Shown in pieces: positions 6,708 to 9,245 of a DNA stretch of 9,245 nt. Every line of letters begins with the position of its first letter. The stretch's first letter is position 1. A model generated the notes under the pieces. The model ran no database searches and was not told where the DNA came from. It worked only from the letters and a program-made list of their open reading frames with translations. Origin of the DNA: RGIG3009 sp045590415 (GTDB lineage Bacteria > Bacillota > Clostridia > Oscillospirales > Acutalibacteraceae); the NCBI GenBank assembly GCA_045590415.1, contig JAZNRA010000070.1:1-9245 (forward strand), given 5' to 3'. The position numbers were made by a program, and so were the translations under genes.

Positions 6708-7580
6708 TTATATTACCATAATGTTACTCCACGCACGGTTGCCGTCTTTATCAACGACTTCCACGCGAAGCCACTTTTCAAACTCTTTTAACGTGTATGT
6801 TGCGCTTTCCACAGACTCAGCGCGAACCATTCTGTCCGACGCCCAAGTGGCGTTTGTCATAAACGCAATTTTCTTGCAAGGAGAACACTCGACCGTAACG
6901 GTATTCCCCTCTCGCTTCACTTCAAGGTGTGGCCCTTGCGAGGAATAGTAGTCCCCATTTGAAAGGGCATTTAAGATATCCTTTTGTTTGCTGCTTTTCG
7001 CCTTGACCATGACAAAAGAAACACAATTGTCTTGCCCGTTATAATAATGCACGTCATCGGTAGCAACAAGAGGAATAATCACGCCGTCGTTGGCAAGCGA
7101 TTCGATAAGATAAGAAGAATCGGCACGGTTCGACATATACACGTCCGAAACCGAATTGTAAATCTCAACGAAAGAAAAGCCGTTAAGTTTTTTCACGTCC
7201 TCTTTATCGTTAAGCGACCAATACGGATGCGCAAAAACGGCAAAACCGCCACACTCGTTGATTTTATCAATAACCGCTTGACGGGTGGTCGTTTTTCTTT
7301 CAATTTTAGGGTCTTTTTTCATACCGAAGCCTACAATATGCATCGTGTCGACTGCGGTGTTTGAGCCGCCGAGATTATACTCACAACCCGAAATGATTTT
7401 AAGACCGTCAATCTCATCTTCACCGTGATAGGTCCAATGATCCGTTATCGCAACGGCATCGAAACCGGCGTTTTTATAGATCCTCGCCATTTCCTCCGGT
7501 GTCTTTTGACCGTCCGAAACGGTGGTGTGTATGTGAAGACCGACCTTGTACCATTGGTTCCCATTCTTATCAACGTACAT
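6708..7580 (-). CDS. PHP-domain metal-dependent phosphoesterase-like protein
   Basis: A 290-residue protein with an N-terminal PHP domain (about 10-200), a metal-dependent fold that hydrolyses phosphoester bonds. The metal-site motifs are all visible: HIHTTVSDG (H16, H18, D23), AITDHW (D47, H48), E67 in SGCEYN, H118 in FAHPYW and TDDVH (D175, D176, H178). The last 75 or so residues look like a small beta-rich domain (SQGPHLEVKREGNTVTVECS and on), an arrangement common in PHP proteins outside DNA polymerase. The substrate is unknown; neither a polymerase nor a histidinol phosphatase signature is evident. The ATG at 7578-7580 has GGGGGAG 5 bases before it. It is the first gene of the unit with the TIM-barrel isomerase, which suggests a joint role on a phosphorylated or cyclic sugar compound (inference). 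Confidence 0.85.
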   Translation of the reverse strand: MYVDKNGNQWYKVGLHIHTTVSDGQKTPEEMARIYKNAGFDAVAITDHWTYHGEDEIDGLKIISGCEYNLGGSNTAVDTMHIVGFGMKKDPKIERKTTTRQAVIDKINECGGFAVFAHPYWSLNDKEDVKKLNGFSFVEIYNSVSDVYMSNRADSSYLIESLANDGVIIPLVATDDVHYYNGQDNCVSFVMVKAKSSKQKDILNALSNGDYYSSQGPHLEVKREGNTVTVECSPCKKIAFMTNATWASDRMVRAESVESATYTLKEFEKWLRVEVVDKDGNRAWSNIMVI

Positions 7581-7600
7581 GTCATCTCCCCCTCACCGCG

Positions 7601-7629
7601 ATTGTATCATTCTTTTACGCTAAATTCAA
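7601..7629 (-). promoter_or_regulatory. Promoter of the PHP-isomerase unit
   Basis: On the minus strand TTGAAT (7624-7629) and TACAAT (7601-7606) are exactly 17 bases apart. The predicted start near 7594 gives a leader of about 14 bases with the ribosome site near its 5' end, the same short-leader design as the promoter at 2219-2247. Confidence 0.65.
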
Positions 7630-7663
7630 TACTTTTACGCGTTTTTAGGGTGGATACACGCAT

Positions 7664-7705
7664 AAAACAAGAACGCCAAGCTTCGAAACTTGGCGTTCTT
7701 GTTTT
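7664..7705. terminator. Strong intrinsic terminator after the two-helix membrane protein gene
   Basis: A perfect 17-bp stem (7664-7680 with 7689-7705, core AAGAACGCCAAG) around the 8-base loop CTTCGAAA has an A-run on the left and T-run on the right. On the minus strand it ends transcription of the gene at 7758-8267 before the PHP promoter. No plus-strand gene ends here, so only the minus direction has an evident client. Confidence 0.85.
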
Positions 7706-7757
7706 GTGGTTTGTGCCCGGTCGCGCGAATAAAACAAGCCAGAAAATGGAAGATCCT

Positions 7758-8267
7758 TTATTTATCCCATAGATTGACGGCTTCCACTCTTTTTTCAAGT
7801 TCTTTTATCAATATTTCGGAATCATTTGGGGAATTTTTTTCTTCCTTTGTGTTTGTAAAAAATTTATAACCAAAAAGCAAGACGCCCAAAAGCAAAACCG
7901 GGAGATAATAAATTTTATTCCCATCAGTGATGGCGAATATAACAGCAAAAATACCTATTAACAAATATACTATAATAAAAATTAAATTCAAAATATTATT
8001 GATTTTATTAAAAGCAGTGTAATAAGTTACATAAGTTTTACCATCTTGCTCAACAACATCAGCAAAAAGGTTTGTAGAATTATGACTTTCAACTCTTTTT
8101 GTTGGTGGATTAGTGATGATAATTTTTCCTTTTTTAGAGCAATAAAATTCAATAGGATTTTCGCCGTTTATTTTTTCTCTACAAACACCTTGCATTTGTA
8201 TAAACTTATCTATTGCATCAACCTTTGTGGTGCGGATTTCAAATTGACCTTGGCCAATTTTTTTCAC
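7758..8267 (-). CDS. Two-helix membrane protein of unknown function (169 aa)
   Basis: I do not recognise this protein. It has a soluble N-terminal part (about 1-90) that looks like an alpha/beta domain with several short strands (IEFYCSKKGKIIITNPP, 39-55; KTYVTYYTAFNK, 77-88). Two adjacent membrane helices follow (about 91-113 and 119-137), then a charged tail ending in a short amphipathic helix (EILIKELEKRVEAVNLW, 151-167). Both soluble parts should lie on the same, probably cytoplasmic, side. The start is GTG (8265-8267) preceded by AAGGCGGTGAT close by; an overlapping ATG at 8267-8269 is out of frame. The gene is visibly richer in A and T than its neighbours, with its own promoter candidate and its own terminator, so it looks like an independently acquired single-gene unit. 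Confidence 0.75.
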   Translation of the reverse strand: MKKIGQGQFEIRTTKVDAIDKFIQMQGVCREKINGENPIEFYCSKKGKIIITNPPTKRVESHNSTNLFADVVEQDGKTYVTYYTAFNKINNILNLIFIIVYLLIGIFAVIFAITDGNKIYYLPVLLLGVLLFGYKFFTNTKEEKNSPNDSEILIKELEKRVEAVNLWDK

Positions 8268-8287
8268 ATTATCACCGCCTTGGGTGT

Positions 8288-8316
8288 ATTATATGCTTGT
8301 GTCAAATTAGGAACAA
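8288..8316 (-). promoter_or_regulatory. Candidate promoter of the two-helix membrane protein gene
   Basis: On the minus strand a perfect TATAAT (8288-8293) lies 17 bases downstream of TTGTTC (8311-8316), a poor -35. The predicted start near 8281 leaves a short leader. The palindromic repeat begins three bases upstream of this -35. Confidence 0.45.
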
Positions 8317-8318
8317 AT

Positions 8319-8380
8319 TAGTTTTCGGCTCCCTCTGACGAGGGAGCTGTCAGCGAAGCTGACTGAGGGAGAGAAAACTA
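8319..8380. repeat. Palindromic intergenic repeat with 8-bp terminal inverted repeats
   Basis: A 62-bp unit is bounded by TAGTTTTC (8319-8326) and its exact reverse complement GAAAACTA (8373-8380). Inside are CTCCCTC (8330-8336) with GAGGGAG twice (8340-8346 and 8365-8371) and the small hairpin GTCAGC-GAA-GCTGAC (8349-8363). From memory, closely similar CTCCCTC/GAGGGAG palindromes recur in intergenic regions of gut Firmicutes. It resembles a small non-autonomous element or a REP-like structured repeat. No other copy is seen in this window. Confidence 0.65.
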
Positions 8381-8436
8381 CCCCTCTGTAAAAATTTTGT
8401 TTTCCCACCTCCCCTGACAAGTGGAGGTTCTTTTTT
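8381..8436. repeat. Second half of composite repeat, terminator-like on the plus strand
   Basis: Directly abutting the 62-bp palindrome is a CCCCTC-led segment ending in ACCTCC (8407-8412) and GGAGGT (8423-8428), a 6-bp hairpin followed by a T-rich run to 8436. This has the shape of an intrinsic terminator on the plus strand, but no plus-strand gene precedes it. The CCCCTC...CCACCTCCCCT arrangement also recalls repeats common in gut Clostridia, so it is probably part of the same mobile or repetitive unit. Confidence 0.45.
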
Positions 8437-8437
8437 A

Positions 8438-8466
8438 CAACTTGTGGAAGTCATTTCCACAAGTTG
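8438..8466. repeat. Perfect 12-bp inverted repeat
   Basis: CAACTTGTGGAA (8438-8449) and TTCCACAAGTTG (8455-8466) are exact reverse complements around the loop GTCAT. No proper T-run follows on either strand (only AATTTTCC on the plus side), so it is not a classic terminator. It may mark the border of the composite repeat or be an RNA or DNA hairpin. Confidence 0.7.
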
Positions 8467-8601
8467 AATTTTCCGCATAACAACAAGTTTTTTCTTTAAT
8501 TTAATATAACATTTTTTATTGTAATTTTCAAGTTATATAGGGAAAAAGGGGTGCAAAGTGTTCGGCTGTATAGTGACCGCCGCCGTGCTATTTAGTGACA
8601 G
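8467..8601. other. AT-rich gene-free spacer with a possible minus-strand promoter
   Basis: Together with 8268-8466 this completes a 334-base stretch without a gene. On the minus strand TTGAAA (8526-8531) and TATATT (8503-8508) are 17 bases apart, a fair sigma-A match, but AT-rich DNA yields such matches by chance. A transcript from it would run through the hairpins at 8319-8466 before the gene at 8267. No clear terminator for the MATE gene is seen here. Confidence 0.35.
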
Positions 8602-9245
8602 TTATGTTAAAGACTTTAGTGCTTTCTTGAATTGAATGGTGAAAAGAATAGCGGTAAAGGTTACGGCTATCAGGTCGGCAACGGGCTCTGCCGTATAAAC
8701 GCCTAACGTTTTGTCTGTTATCAGTTGCGGCATAATGTAAATCAGCGGCAAGAGTAAAACAAACTTGCGAACAATGGCTACGATAATGGAACAAGGTGCA
8801 TTGCCGATGGAAACAAAGGTCATCTGGCAGGCGATCTGAATACCGAAGATACACATCACACCGCAATAGATCCGAAGTGCCTTTGCGGTGAATTCAATAA
8901 GTGCCGCGTCAGGTGTGAATATCCCTGCAAATATTTGCGGAAACAGCATAATAGCGCCCCAAATGATAAAGGAGTAAGTAAGACATGATATCAGCAACAA
9001 CCAAAAGGTTTTCTTGACACGCTCTGCATTTTTAGCACCGAAATTATAACTCAAAATCGGCTGTGCGCCCTGTGCAATACCTTGCATCGGGAGCATCGCA
9101 AACTGCATCACGCTTGTAAGTATGGTCATAGCACCTACGGCAATATCACCGCCGTATTTTAAGAGCGAAGAATTAAAGCAGACCGAAATCACGCTTTCGC
9201 TGCTTTGCATAATAAAGGTTGCCGTTCCAAGTGCAATACACGGAA
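8602..9245 (-). CDS. MATE-family efflux transporter, C-terminal part cut by the window edge
   Basis: The visible 214 or so codons form the C-terminal part of a MATE (multi-antimicrobial extrusion) transporter, a membrane antiporter that exports cationic compounds in exchange for Na+ or H+ (family knowledge; substrate unknown). The frame is open to the window edge and reads through an internal Met at 9208-9210, with PCIALGTATFIM before it, so that Met is not the start. Signatures: KYGGDIAVGAMTI, then LPMQGIAQGAQPILSYNFGA, the conserved loop at the start of the second half of MATE proteins. Several membrane helices follow, and the protein ends in a basic tail FKKALKSLT. With family length near 450, about half is missing. 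It is transcribed toward the repeat region, and no link to the sugar-related genes is apparent. Confidence 0.88.
   Translation of the reverse strand, partial: PCIALGTATFIMQSSESVISVCFNSSLLKYGGDIAVGAMTILTSVMQFAMLPMQGIAQGAQPILSYNFGAKNAERVKKTFWLLLISCLTYSFIIWGAIMLFPQIFAGIFTPDAALIEFTAKALRIYCGVMCIFGIQIACQMTFVSIGNAPCSIIVAIVRKFVLLLPLIYIMPQLITDKTLGVYTAEPVADLIAVTFTAILFTIQFKKALKSLT

Noticed and set aside
8288..8305. Perfect TTGACA near a perfect TATAAT on the minus strand
   Set aside because: They are only 6 bases apart, so they cannot form one promoter; the TATAAT is paired instead with TTGTTC at 8311-8316.
8571..8599. Direct repeat TAGTGAC (8571-8577 and 8593-8599) after the MATE gene
   Set aside because: Seven bases is too short to support an attachment site or target duplication without further evidence.
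1..9245. CRISPR array, tRNA or rRNA genes, transposase or phage genes
   Set aside because: No regularly spaced repeats, no tRNA-like or rRNA-like sequence and no transposase or phage protein was seen on either strand.

Overview
The window looks like a chromosomal segment from an anaerobic, probably gut-dwelling member of the Clostridia (Bacillota). The basis is strong AGGAGG-type ribosome sites, sigma-A-like promoters, compact intrinsic terminators, a YgjV-like membrane domain, a DUF4838 protein, a PHP protein, and an intergenic palindromic repeat of a kind I remember from gut Firmicutes. The assignment is an inference from style and gene content, not from a marker gene.

Layout, left to right. 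At the left edge lies the first 44 codons of L-rhamnose isomerase (rhaA, minus strand), with its own extended -10 promoter and a small leader palindrome. Next come three minus-strand genes that read as one unit from right to left: an AraC-type regulator (1341-2171), a Cof-type HAD phosphatase (453-1280) and a 51-residue unknown protein (234-389), closed by a clear terminator at 211-235. Divergent from the regulator, across a 97-bp gap holding overlapping promoter-like motifs, are two plus-strand genes. The first (2269-3789) joins a YgjV-like six-helix membrane domain to a GH99/WbsX-like domain in a single frame. The second (3811-5733) encodes a 640-residue DUF4838 protein. A bidirectional terminator (5737-5770) separates them from a convergent minus-strand pair: a PHP-domain metal-dependent phosphoesterase (6708-7580) followed by a sugar-phosphate isomerase/epimerase-type TIM barrel (5801-6673), with a good promoter at 7601-7629.

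Further right, after another strong hairpin terminator (7664-7705), is an AT-rich gene for a two-helix membrane protein of unknown function (7758-8267, minus). A gene-free stretch of 334 bp (8268-8601) holds a composite palindromic repeat and a perfect 12-bp inverted repeat. The right edge cuts a MATE-family transporter gene (minus), of which the C-terminal part is visible.

Taken together, the left and central parts resemble a carbohydrate-use locus: rhaA, a sugar-sensing style AraC regulator, two glycoside-hydrolase-like proteins without signal peptides, a sugar isomerase-like TIM barrel and a PHP phosphoesterase. Substrate and pathway are not determined by the sequence; the link to rhamnose rests only on adjacency to rhaA. 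The most unusual point is the in-frame joining of YgjV to the GH99-like domain through a run of seven A residues. One A fewer would turn it into two genes overlapping at ATGA.
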